The notes under the pieces are model-generated. The model was not told the DNA's origin. It searched no databases and saw only the letters and a list, made by a program, of their open reading frames with translations. 64,000 bases of DNA from RPQJ01 sp041910015. GTDB taxonomy: Bacteria; Pseudomonadota; Gammaproteobacteria; Steroidobacterales; Steroidobacteraceae. The translations under genes were made by a program, and so were the position numbers. Shown here piece by piece: positions 44,514-52,227 of the stretch. The DNA lies in contig JAYRRR010000001.1 of the NCBI GenBank assembly GCA_041910015.1, positions 1 through 64,000 of the forward strand. Direction: 5' to 3'. How positions within the stretch are numbered: the first letter of the stretch is position 1; each line of letters begins with the position of its first letter.

Positions 44514-44544
44514 GGGCGGGGACGTCACGCAGGCGTCCCCGCCC
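44514..44544. terminator. Strong hairpin between the TonB receptor and the convergent double-CaiB gene
   Basis: GGGCGGGGACG (44514-44524) and CGTCCCCGCCC (44534-44544) form an 11-bp perfect stem around a 9-base loop, 10 bases after the TonB receptor stop. It is shared by convergent genes, so it may stop transcription both ways; no T-tract follows. Confidence 0.55.
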
Positions 44545-44645
44545 CGGTGCCGCTGAACTGCGCGCGGGCGGTGCAGTCTACGGACCGATGATGCGACGGC
44601 GGGACGCTCGCAGATCCGATACGGATCTCTGGACACCGGCTCCGT

Positions 44646-47159
44646 TCAGTAGATGACCCTGCGCTCGACCAGTTCCCGATACCGCTCCACGGGCAGATCC
44701 AGCAGTTCCCCGAAGACGCGCTCGTTGTCCTGCCCCATGCACGGCCCGGGACGCACCTGCGGACGACTCCGGCTCATCTTCACATAGGGCCCGAAGATCG
44801 TTTCCCTGAAACCTAGCGGGTGCGTCACTTCGACGTAGGTTCCACGCGCGCGATAGTGGGGATCGTGCAGCAGATCAGCGATGTTGAGCACCGGCGCCGC
44901 AGCCACGCCGTGACGCTGCAGCAGGCTGGCCAACTCGCGGTCGTCGAAGCCTTCGGTCCACTCGCCGAGGCGCGCGTGCAACCCGTCGATACCCGCCAGC
45001 CGCCCGGCGAGCGTGGAGAAACCTGGTGCCAGCGCCCACGGCGGCCGGCCCATGGCCTCGAGCAGGCCCAGCCACTCCTGTTCGGTGGTCACCGCAATGC
45101 TGATCCAGCGGTCCTCGCCACGACAACGAAACAGGGAATGCGGCGCAGCGGCCGCCGTCGGATGCTCGTTTCCGCGTGGCACGGCGACACGCCCGTTCAG
45201 CACGTAATCCATGTACGCCGGACCGATGAGCTGCATCACGGCTTCCTGCTGCGAGAACTCGACGTGCTGGCCCTGGCCGGTCCGCTGGCGGTGCTGCAGC
45301 GCCGTGAGGGCCGCGAACGCGCCGAAGATCCCCACAAACGGATCGCAGAAGGCGTTCTCCATGGGTGTGGGACCCTCACCCTTGTAGCCCGTCAGGCTGT
45401 CGAGCCCGGTGAGCGAAGCGAGGCTCAGGCCGTACGTGCGCACGTCCTTCAGTGGCCCGTCGAGGCCCGCCGCAGGCATGGAGAACAGGATGATGTCATT
45501 CCTGAGCTGCTGCAGCACGTCGTAACCGAGCCCGAGACGCTCCATCACGCCTGGGCCGAAATTCTCCACCACGACGTCGCACAGCGGCACGAGGCGTCGC
45601 AACAACTCGAGCGCCTCGGGCTGCTTGAGGTCCAGGGTGATCGAGCCGTTGCCGGCCCAGGCAGCGTGATTGAACAGACAGCGATCCGGATCCGGCTGGT
45701 TCCCGGCGAAGGGCGGCAGCGTGCGCAGCAAGTCAATTCGAGTGCGTGACTCCACCTTGATGACTTCCGCACCCAGAAAGCCGAGCGTCTGTCCGACCAC
45801 GGGTCCCGCCCACACCCAGCCCAGGTTCAGCACGCGGACTCCGCGCAGCGGCAGCCTGCGGTCCACCTCGTGGTCGGACGTTTCGACTGAAATCACGCGC
45901 GGCAGCGCGTTGTCGGCAGCGGGCAGACTGTGCGTCCGGCCCAGAATTTCCTGCGTATGCTCCCCCAGCAGCGGCGCCGCCCGCCGTGGTCCGCCCGGGC
46001 TCGCCGGCAGTCGGAAGGGGGCACCGAGGCTGCGCAAGCGCCCGAGCGTCGGATGCTCGATGTCGACGAAGTGCCGGCGCGCGGCAAGGTGCGCCTGCTG
46101 CGCCACCTCCTCGACAGTGTAGACCGCGGTTACCGGGCAACCCTCCGCCTGGCACGCTTCCATGATCTCCAGCTTGCCGTGCTGCGCACTCCACTCCCGG
46201 ATGAAGGCACACAGGATATCGCCGTTCTCGGCCCTCACCTGCCGGTTGTTGAACATCTCGAGGCTGGCCCATTCGGGATCGCCCATCGCGCGGCACAACC
46301 CCTTCCACTGGTTGTCCTCGATCGCGAGGATCCACGCGTGGCCGTCGCGACACGGCAGAATGGTGGCCGGCGCCGCCTGCGACATGCCGACGCCCGTGCG
46401 ACGGTCGAAGCGCCCGTCCTGCGCGTAACCTCCGATGTTCTGTCCACCGACGAACACCGCGGCGATGGCTTCCGCGCAGGAAACATCCAGGTGCTGACCG
46501 CCGCCGACCAGGGCGCGGCCGAAGACGGCCGCGAGTCCCCACGCGGCCCCTGCGACCGCACCAAAATAGTCTGCAGAAAAGGTCCCGTGCTTCAGAGGCA
46601 TCTCGCCGGGCCGCCCGCAATAGCGCGAGCCGCTGCCCGTCAGGTGAAAGGCGTTGAGATCGGTGCCCTTCCATTCACTGTAGGGTCCCGTCTGGCCGTA
46701 CGGCGTAATGGAGATCACGACGAGATCGGGATTGGCTGCCGCGAGCTGCGCGTAGTCCAGGCCCCACTCACGCATCTGTGCCGGCGGGCGATTCTCGATG
46801 AGCACGTCCGCGCGGCCGAGCAGCTGCAGGAACAGCTCCCGCCCCGCCCCGGTTCGAACGTCGCACGTCACGCCACGCTTGTTGGTATTGCAGATGAAGT
46901 AGAGGCCGCTGCGCTCCGGGTCCGGGCGATCGCCCGGGAACGGACCGGCCCTGCGCGCGGCGTCGCCTTCGGGAAGCTCCACCTTGATGACATTCGCGCC
47001 GTAATCGGCGAAGAGCTTCGCACAGTACGGTCCTGAAACCATCTCGCCGAAGTCGACCACCGTGATGCCGGCGAGGGCACCTTGCGCACGCAGGGTCTCA
47101 GCCACGGAATCCTCACGAGGCAACTGCATCGGGTTCTGCTCGATGTTCGCCCGGCTCAT
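44646..47159 (-). CDS. Fused double CaiB/BaiF CoA-transferase
   Basis: An 837-residue protein of two tandem class III CoA-transferase domains. Domain 1 (about 28-400) has LAGITVVDFGEMVSGPYCAKLFADYGANVIKVE and Asp197 (SADYFGAVAGA); domain 2 (about 437-837) has LRGVRVLNLGWVWAGPVVGQTLGFLGAEVIKVES and Asp606 (FCDPFVGIFGA). Both predicted nucleophile Asp residues are present. The same two domains are separate genes at 60390-61643 and 59134-60393. Class III transferases normally act as interlocked dimers, so a fused pseudo-dimer is plausible. Start ATG 47159 overlaps the MarR stop as ATGA. Confidence 0.9.
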   Translation of the reverse strand: MSRANIEQNPMQLPREDSVAETLRAQGALAGITVVDFGEMVSGPYCAKLFADYGANVIKVELPEGDAARRAGPFPGDRPDPERSGLYFICNTNKRGVTCDVRTGAGRELFLQLLGRADVLIENRPPAQMREWGLDYAQLAAANPDLVVISITPYGQTGPYSEWKGTDLNAFHLTGSGSRYCGRPGEMPLKHGTFSADYFGAVAGAAWGLAAVFGRALVGGGQHLDVSCAEAIAAVFVGGQNIGGYAQDGRFDRRTGVGMSQAAPATILPCRDGHAWILAIEDNQWKGLCRAMGDPEWASLEMFNNRQVRAENGDILCAFIREWSAQHGKLEIMEACQAEGCPVTAVYTVEEVAQQAHLAARRHFVDIEHPTLGRLRSLGAPFRLPASPGGPRRAAPLLGEHTQEILGRTHSLPAADNALPRVISVETSDHEVDRRLPLRGVRVLNLGWVWAGPVVGQTLGFLGAEVIKVESRTRIDLLRTLPPFAGNQPDPDRCLFNHAAWAGNGSITLDLKQPEALELLRRLVPLCDVVVENFGPGVMERLGLGYDVLQQLRNDIILFSMPAAGLDGPLKDVRTYGLSLASLTGLDSLTGYKGEGPTPMENAFCDPFVGIFGAFAALTALQHRQRTGQGQHVEFSQQEAVMQLIGPAYMDYVLNGRVAVPRGNEHPTAAAAPHSLFRCRGEDRWISIAVTTEQEWLGLLEAMGRPPWALAPGFSTLAGRLAGIDGLHARLGEWTEGFDDRELASLLQRHGVAAAPVLNIADLLHDPHYRARGTYVEVTHPLGFRETIFGPYVKMSRSRPQVRPGPCMGQDNERVFGELLDLPVERYRELVERRVIY

Positions 47160-47704
47160 CCTGCCGACGTCTCGAGGATCACGCGGACGTCCCGCAGCAT
47201 CTTCACCGTGGCACTGAACTGCCGTGGCGTCACGCCCTTGAATGCCTCCCGGTACGCAGATAGCGTGACCTCCATCAGGTGTCCGGCCAGCCTCCTGCCG
47301 GCCGGCGTCAGACGCACCATCGAGAACCGGGCGTCGTCGGTCGACTCGAACCGCGAGATCAATCCGGCCTCCTCCAGGCGCCGGAGGGTCTTCGTCATCC
47401 CGCTCGGCGTCTGCAGCGTGTAATCGCATAGCTGCGTAGGCGAAAGCTCCTCGCCTTCCGAAGCCAGCACGCTCAGGATCACGTGAAACTCGACCGAGGT
47501 TCGTCTCGCGCCCCTGAGCGCCTCGGATCGCCCCTGGACAGCCATGTGGAACCGCTCGTTGAGCCGACTTATCCTGCCCAGCGAATAGGCAAACGACATC
47601 CATTCGGATTCTTCACGCTGCTTGCTGGAGGCAGGAGCGTAGGTTTCGTTGCGGAGTCTGGCGCGCGCCGACGCCCGCTTCCGTCCGTTGGTACGATTCG
47701 CCAT
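47156..47704 (-). CDS. MarR-family transcriptional regulator
   Basis: A 182-residue winged-helix protein with an Arg/Lys-rich N-terminal extension of about 35 residues. The HTH is LSPTQLCDYTLQTPSGMTKTLRRLEEAGLI and the wing DDARFSMVRLTPAGRRLAGHLM. MarR proteins of catabolic clusters often sense CoA thioesters. A 39-bp element lies just upstream (47708-47746), 3 bases before the start codon, and a close copy sits before the TonB receptor gene, so it probably controls itself, the CoA-transferase (stop/start overlap ATGA), the divergent LLM unit and the receptor. Confidence 0.88.
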   Translation of the reverse strand: MANRTNGRKRASARARLRNETYAPASSKQREESEWMSFAYSLGRISRLNERFHMAVQGRSEALRGARRTSVEFHVILSVLASEGEELSPTQLCDYTLQTPSGMTKTLRRLEEAGLISRFESTDDARFSMVRLTPAGRRLAGHLMEVTLSAYREAFKGVTPRQFSATVKMLRDVRVILETSAG

Positions 47705-47707
47705 GCG

Positions 47708-47746
47708 GTTATTATCCCAGCGTAAGAATTATTGTGCTAGCATAGC
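47708..47746. promoter_or_regulatory. 39-bp operator-like element between marR and the LLM gene
   Basis: Read on the minus strand it runs GCTATGCTAGCACAATAATT and then CTTACGCTGGGATAATAAC, nearly the sequence of the element at 42208-42246. The dyad is less perfect here. It touches the start of the MarR gene and is 96 bases before the LLM gene start, fitting autoregulation and shared control of the divergent unit. Confidence 0.6.
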
Positions 47747-47842
47747 AATTCAGATCCGCTCGCGGGCGACGAGTCCTGCCGATGGATTGCGCTCCAGGCG
47801 GATGGACGCCTTTGAGCCCTCATGTGTCGCAAGGAGAATGCC

Positions 47843-48913
47843 GTGGCATTGCGCGTGGAAGCAACCCTCTTCGGTCCAGACACCCAGCAGTATGCCGGTC
47901 GGGGCCAGGCGCGAATCACGATCGACGAGATCTCGCGGCGCGCGGCGCTGCTCGAATCGATGGGCTTCGACGGCCTGACGACGGCCGAGGCGGGCCACGA
48001 CGCCTTCCTGCCGATCGTGGCCGCTGCGGCGAGCACGCGCAGGCTCTCCATGGGCACCAACGTCGCGGTGGCCTTCCCGCGCAGCCCGATGGTCACGGCG
48101 CAGCTCGCCTGGGACCTGCAACATCTTTCGAACGGGCGCTTCAACCTCGGCCTCGGCACGCAGGTGAAAGGCCACAACGAGCTGCGCTACTCGACGCCGT
48201 GGCCCGGCGCGCCCGGCCCGCGCATGCGCGAATACCTGCTCTGCCTGCAGGCCATCTTCAAGAGCTTCCAGAACCCTGCAAACCCCACATACTTCGAGGG
48301 CGAGCACTATCGCTTCAAGCTGCTCCCGCCGTTCTTCAACCCGGGGCCCATCGACCAACCGCACGTGCCGCTCTACGTGGCAGCGGTCAACCCCTACATG
48401 GCGCGTCTCTCGGGCGAACTCTGCGACGGGTTGCGCCTGCACCCGATTGCCACGTTCCGCTACACCCGCGACGTGCTGCTGCCCGTCATCGCGGCGGGGC
48501 TCGCAAAGAGCGGGCGCACGATGCAGGACTTCGACCTCGTCGGCGCCCCGTTCATGGCGCTCGGGCGCAACGAGGAGGAAGTCGAAAAGGCACGTCAGAA
48601 GGTACGCAACCAGATTTCGTTCTACGCCTCCACGCGCAGCTACCACGGCGTGCTTGCACACCACGGCTGGGACGACCTCGGCGCCGAACTGCACCGACTC
48701 TCGGTCGCGGGGAAATGGGCGGACATGCCTGCGCTCATCACCGACGAAATGCTCGAGGAGTGGGCCATCATCGCCACCTACGACGGGCTGGCCGACGCGA
48801 TCCGCACCAAGGCAAACGGCCTGTATCGCACCGTCACGCTGGTGCTCGTCGACGAGGCACGGCAGGATCCCGACCGCATGCGCGTCGCCGTCGACCGGCT
48901 GCACCAGGATTGA
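47843..48913 (+). CDS. LLM-class (F420-dependent-type) oxidoreductase, TIGR03617-like
   Basis: A 356-residue luciferase-like TIM barrel, paralogous to the gene at 22042-23079. Shared blocks are AALLESMGFDGLTTAEAGHD, TNVAVAFPRSPMVTAQLAWDLQ, SNGRFNLGLGTQVKG and GEHYRFKLLPPFFNPGPI. GTG 47843 has AAGGAG 6 bases upstream, which beats the ATG at 47822. It is the first gene of a plus-strand unit with a crotonase, a PRISE reductase and a GFA protein, starting at the MarR operator. Confidence 0.9.
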   Translation: MALRVEATLFGPDTQQYAGRGQARITIDEISRRAALLESMGFDGLTTAEAGHDAFLPIVAAAASTRRLSMGTNVAVAFPRSPMVTAQLAWDLQHLSNGRFNLGLGTQVKGHNELRYSTPWPGAPGPRMREYLLCLQAIFKSFQNPANPTYFEGEHYRFKLLPPFFNPGPIDQPHVPLYVAAVNPYMARLSGELCDGLRLHPIATFRYTRDVLLPVIAAGLAKSGRTMQDFDLVGAPFMALGRNEEEVEKARQKVRNQISFYASTRSYHGVLAHHGWDDLGAELHRLSVAGKWADMPALITDEMLEEWAIIATYDGLADAIRTKANGLYRTVTLVLVDEARQDPDRMRVAVDRLHQD

Positions 48914-48944
48914 GTCGTCACCGCACCGGCGCAGGAGCCCCACG

Positions 48945-49733
48945 ATGAGCGACGTTCTCTACGAGCGCGATGGCGCGGTAGCCACGATCACGCTGAACCG
49001 CCCTGAGCGGATGAACACGATCTCGCACCCCATGCTGCTGGCTCTGTCGGAAGCCCTGCTGCAGGCAGGGCGCGACGACGACGTGCGCGCCATCGTGCTC
49101 ACCGGCTCCGGCCGTGCCTTTTGCGCGGGGCTCGACCTCAACGATGCCGCCAGCGGGGAAGGTGTGCGCAAGGGCGGCTTCGCGCTGGCACCGGCGCTCG
49201 ACCTGCGCGATTTCCCGCCCGTGGTGCTGTATCAGCTCGACAAGCCCGTCGTCTGCGCGATCAACGGCGGGGCGGCGGGCATGGGTATCGACCTGACGCT
49301 CGGTGCGGACGTCCGGATCTGCGCGCGCCATGCCAAACTCGCCCTCACCTTTACCCGGCGAGGCGTGATGCCCGAGACCGGAGGGACGTGGTACCTGCCC
49401 CGGCTGCTCGGCTGGTCGAAGGCTGCGGAGCTGATCCTCGCGGGGCGCACACTCACGGCGGACGAGGCACTGGACCTGGGACTCGTCAGCCAGGTCGTCG
49501 ACGCCGAAATGCTGCTGCCGGCCGCCCGGTCCCTCGCGCAGGAATTCGCGGCCGGTGCGCCGCTCGCGGTACAGGCCTCCAAGCGCATGATGCGTGCCGC
49601 CTCGAGCGAGGGGTTCGCCGAGCACGTGGCGCATGCCTACCTGCAGGTGCTGCCGCTCATGCAGAGCGAGGATTTCCGCGAGGGCTTCAGCGCCTTCCTG
49701 GAGAAGCGCCCCCCCGTGTTCCGGGGACGCTGA
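48945..49733 (+). CDS. Enoyl-CoA hydratase/isomerase (crotonase)
   Basis: A 262-residue crotonase. Oxyanion motifs GSGRAFCAGLDLN and INGGAAGMGIDLTLGADVRI; the catalytic Glu region is RRGVMPETGGTWYLPRLLG, which keeps one Glu and reads like acyl-CoA hydratases of aromatic or steroid breakdown. GCAGGAG lies 7-9 bases before ATG 48945. It follows the LLM gene by 31 bases. Confidence 0.9.
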   Translation: MSDVLYERDGAVATITLNRPERMNTISHPMLLALSEALLQAGRDDDVRAIVLTGSGRAFCAGLDLNDAASGEGVRKGGFALAPALDLRDFPPVVLYQLDKPVVCAINGGAAGMGIDLTLGADVRICARHAKLALTFTRRGVMPETGGTWYLPRLLGWSKAAELILAGRTLTADEALDLGLVSQVVDAEMLLPAARSLAQEFAAGAPLAVQASKRMMRAASSEGFAEHVAHAYLQVLPLMQSEDFREGFSAFLEKRPPVFRGR

Positions 49734-49772
49734 GCCGCGCCAGGGGACCGGGCTGGAGGCTGCCCCACCACA

Positions 49773-50870
49773 GTGAAGAAGAAAGTCGTCATCGCAGGCG
49801 CCTCCGGCCTGGTCGGCAGCGCCGCGCTTCGCCTGTTCGCCACACGCGATGACTGGGAGGTCGTCGGTGTCTCTCGCCGCCCACCGCTCGACGTCCCTGA
49901 CCGCGTGCAGCACGTCGCGGTCGATCTGAGCGACGCGGCGGCCTGCGCGCGAGCCTTCGGGACGATGGCGGACGTAACGCACCTCATCTACGCGGCCGTC
50001 AGCGAGAAGACCGAGGACATCTACGGCGGCTGGTCGGACCCGGTGCAGATCGCGAAAAACGCCGGGATGCTGCGCAACCTGCTGGAGCCGCTCGCGGGCG
50101 CGGCGCGGAACCTGCAACACGTCGCGCTCGTGCACGGCGCCAAGGCCTACGGCTGTCACCTGCCGCAAGTCGAGGTGCCGGTACCGATGCGCGAGACCCT
50201 GCCGCGTCCGCCGCATCCGAACTTCTATTTCGAACAGGAGGATTACCTCTGGGACAGGCAACGCGGCCAGTCCTGGACCTGGACGGTCTGGCGCCCCGTC
50301 GGAATCGCCGGGGTCGCGATCGGCTCGCCCATGAATTCCTTCCTGATGCTGCCGCTGTACGCCGCGCTGCGCCGGGAAGCCGGACTCGACCTGCCGATGC
50401 CTGCCGGCGTGACGCTCGCGAGCGAAGCGACGGACGCCGACCTCATCGCGGAAGCCCTCGAGTGGGGTGCGCAGTCGCCGAACGCGCGGAACGAGATCTT
50501 CAACATTTCCAACGGCGACGTCGTGGCACAGGGCGAACGATTTCCCGTCATCGCCGATCATTTCGGCATGCGCCTGGGGCCTCCGCGGCCTCTCGACGTC
50601 GCGCAGGAGGTCGCCGGCATGGCCGGGCTCTGGCGCGACACGGTGCGCCGCCACGAGCTCGCGGCGCCCGAAGACGTCGCTGACCTGTTCGGAGGATCGA
50701 TGGTGATGAGCGGCGTCGGGTCCGAAGCCCCGGCCGGCAATCCCCTGCGCTGGGGCCTCGTGAGCACGATCAAGCTGCGCCGGGCCGGCTTCCACGGCTG
50801 CATGGACACGCTCGAAATGGCCCGCAAGTACGCGCGCCGCTACCAGGAACTCCGGATCCTGCCCTCGTAG
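49773..50870 (+). CDS. PRISE-type NAD(P)-dependent enone reductase (progesterone 5beta-reductase-like)
   Basis: A 365-residue extended SDR. IAGASGLVGSAALRLFATRDDWEVVGVSRRPP is the dinucleotide site; QHVALVHGAKAYGCH (with Lys, Tyr region), PRPPHPNFYFEQEDYL and the late substructure follow the plant/bacterial progesterone 5beta-reductase/iridoid synthase family, which reduces enones of steroids and terpenoids. It starts with GTG and has GGAGG 14 bases upstream. In a steroid-type cluster a reduction of a Δ4-3-ketone or an unsaturated side chain is a likely role. Confidence 0.8.
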   Translation: MKKKVVIAGASGLVGSAALRLFATRDDWEVVGVSRRPPLDVPDRVQHVAVDLSDAAACARAFGTMADVTHLIYAAVSEKTEDIYGGWSDPVQIAKNAGMLRNLLEPLAGAARNLQHVALVHGAKAYGCHLPQVEVPVPMRETLPRPPHPNFYFEQEDYLWDRQRGQSWTWTVWRPVGIAGVAIGSPMNSFLMLPLYAALRREAGLDLPMPAGVTLASEATDADLIAEALEWGAQSPNARNEIFNISNGDVVAQGERFPVIADHFGMRLGPPRPLDVAQEVAGMAGLWRDTVRRHELAAPEDVADLFGGSMVMSGVGSEAPAGNPLRWGLVSTIKLRRAGFHGCMDTLEMARKYARRYQELRILPS

Positions 50871-50874
50871 AGCG

Positions 50875-51792
50875 ATGCACCACCCGACCCGCGCCGGTCT
50901 GTCGAGGCTGTACTTTCGCGGCCAGTGCCTGTGTGGCGAGGTCCGCTACGCCGCCGCGGGGCCCGCCGGCGGGATGTGGTACTGCCACTGCACGTCATGC
51001 GCCAAAGCGAGCGGCGTGGGCTTCGGTACCTGGATCGAGGTCCCGGGCGTGCGGTGGGAGTCCGCCGGGGCTCGCCGGACCTGCGTCGCGGTCCCGGCGG
51101 CACTGGTGCGCTCGTACTGCGCGACCTGCGGCACTCAGCTGCCGGCGGAGCGCCGCGACGGAAGCGCGGCACTGCTTCCCGCCGGAGGGCTCGACTCAAA
51201 CCCCGGTCTCCGGCCGGGCTGGCATGCATTCACCGCGCTGCGGTCGCCCTGGTTGCCGGCCTGGGCCAGCCTGCCGAATTACGCTGGACCACCGGACCAC
51301 GGACACCCAGGCGCGGCGGCGAGCAGACCCGGGCCAACACCATCGCACCCGCCGGAGCTGCCGGTGCACGGCAGCTGCCTCTGCGGCACGATCAGCTACG
51401 CCGTCGAATCGCCCCTGCATGCGATGCGTGCCTGCCACTGTTCGCGGTGCCGACGCCGCTCCGGCAGCAGTTATCTCGTCGCGCTCGCCTGCCCGGCGTC
51501 CGGGCTGCGATTCCTGAGCGGCGAAGCCTCGGCACGTCGCTGGCAGCTGCCGGGTGCGCCCCGCTACATCGTCCGCTTCTGTGGCGACTGTGGCGCTTCC
51601 ATCCCCTCGACGATCGGCAACGGCGCATATATCACGGCCGGCTCGCTCGATTCCGATCCCGGGATCCGCACCCGCTGCCACATCTACTTCGGTTCACGTG
51701 CCGACTGGATCGACGCCGAGGACGACCTGCCGCACTTCGAGGAACAGCCGCCACAGGACTTTGACTGGTCGCGAGACAGTGGCCCCGGCTGA
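50875..51792 (+). CDS. Tandem GFA-domain protein (CENP-V/GFA family)
   Basis: A 305-residue protein with two GFA domains. Domain 1 (about 14-130) has GQCLCGEV, WYCHCTSCAKASG and YCATCGTQLPA; domain 2 (about 165-285) has GSCLCGTI, RACHCSRCRRRSG and RFCGDCGASIPS. All seven cysteines of the zinc site are kept in each half. Single-domain GFA proteins are often annotated as formaldehyde-activating, but most have unknown activity. It begins 4 bases after the PRISE gene and ends 7 bases from the convergent DUF35 gene. Confidence 0.85.
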   Translation: MHHPTRAGLSRLYFRGQCLCGEVRYAAAGPAGGMWYCHCTSCAKASGVGFGTWIEVPGVRWESAGARRTCVAVPAALVRSYCATCGTQLPAERRDGSAALLPAGGLDSNPGLRPGWHAFTALRSPWLPAWASLPNYAGPPDHGHPGAAASRPGPTPSHPPELPVHGSCLCGTISYAVESPLHAMRACHCSRCRRRSGSSYLVALACPASGLRFLSGEASARRWQLPGAPRYIVRFCGDCGASIPSTIGNGAYITAGSLDSDPGIRTRCHIYFGSRADWIDAEDDLPHFEEQPPQDFDWSRDSGPG

Positions 51793-51798
51793 CGACTC

Positions 51799-52218
51799 TC
51801 AGCGGCGACGAAACACCGGCAGCGTGACCTGGCCCGCCTGCTTCTCGAAGTCGACTCGCACCGGCATGCCGATGCGCAGTTCCTCCGGCGGGCAGTCCAC
51901 GACGTTGCTCAGGATCCGCACGCCTTCCTCCAGCTCGACGATCGCCGCCGCATAGGGCGTCGCGTTCATGAACGCCGGATGCAGCGCGCGTGCCACGACG
52001 GTGTAGCTGAACACCGTGCCGAGGCCGCTCGAGCGCGCCCACTCCCAGTCGAAGCAACCGCATTCGGCGCAGAGTTCCCGCGGTATGTGCCGGAACGTCC
52101 CGCAGCGCGTGCAGCGCTGGAAACGCAACTCGCCCCGCCCGCACCCGTCGTAGAACTCCTTCGCGAGTCCCTCCATCACCGGCTGCGGCCTCACGACGTT
52201 GGCAAGTGCGTTGTCCAT
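51799..52218 (-). CDS. Zn-ribbon/OB-fold protein (DUF35), probable partner of the thiolase-fold protein
   Basis: A 139-residue DUF35 protein: rubredoxin-like zinc ribbon C-x2-C ... C-x2-C in FQRCTRCGTFRHIPRELCAECGCF, then an OB fold (GTVFSYTVVARAL). Such proteins bind and activate thiolase-fold partners; in actinobacterial steroid breakdown the DUF35 domain of ChsH2 pairs with the aldolase Ltp2. It follows the thiolase-fold gene by 9 bases, which supports a stoichiometric complex. Confidence 0.88.
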   Translation of the reverse strand: MDNALANVVRPQPVMEGLAKEFYDGCGRGELRFQRCTRCGTFRHIPRELCAECGCFDWEWARSSGLGTVFSYTVVARALHPAFMNATPYAAAIVELEEGVRILSNVVDCPPEELRIGMPVRVDFEKQAGQVTLPVFRRR

Positions 52219-52227
52219 GCGAATTGC

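Noticed and set aside
47822..47842. ATG 47822 as the start of the LLM oxidoreductase
   Set aside because: GTG 47843 has AAGGAG at 6 bases, and the extra seven residues would run through that ribosome binding site.
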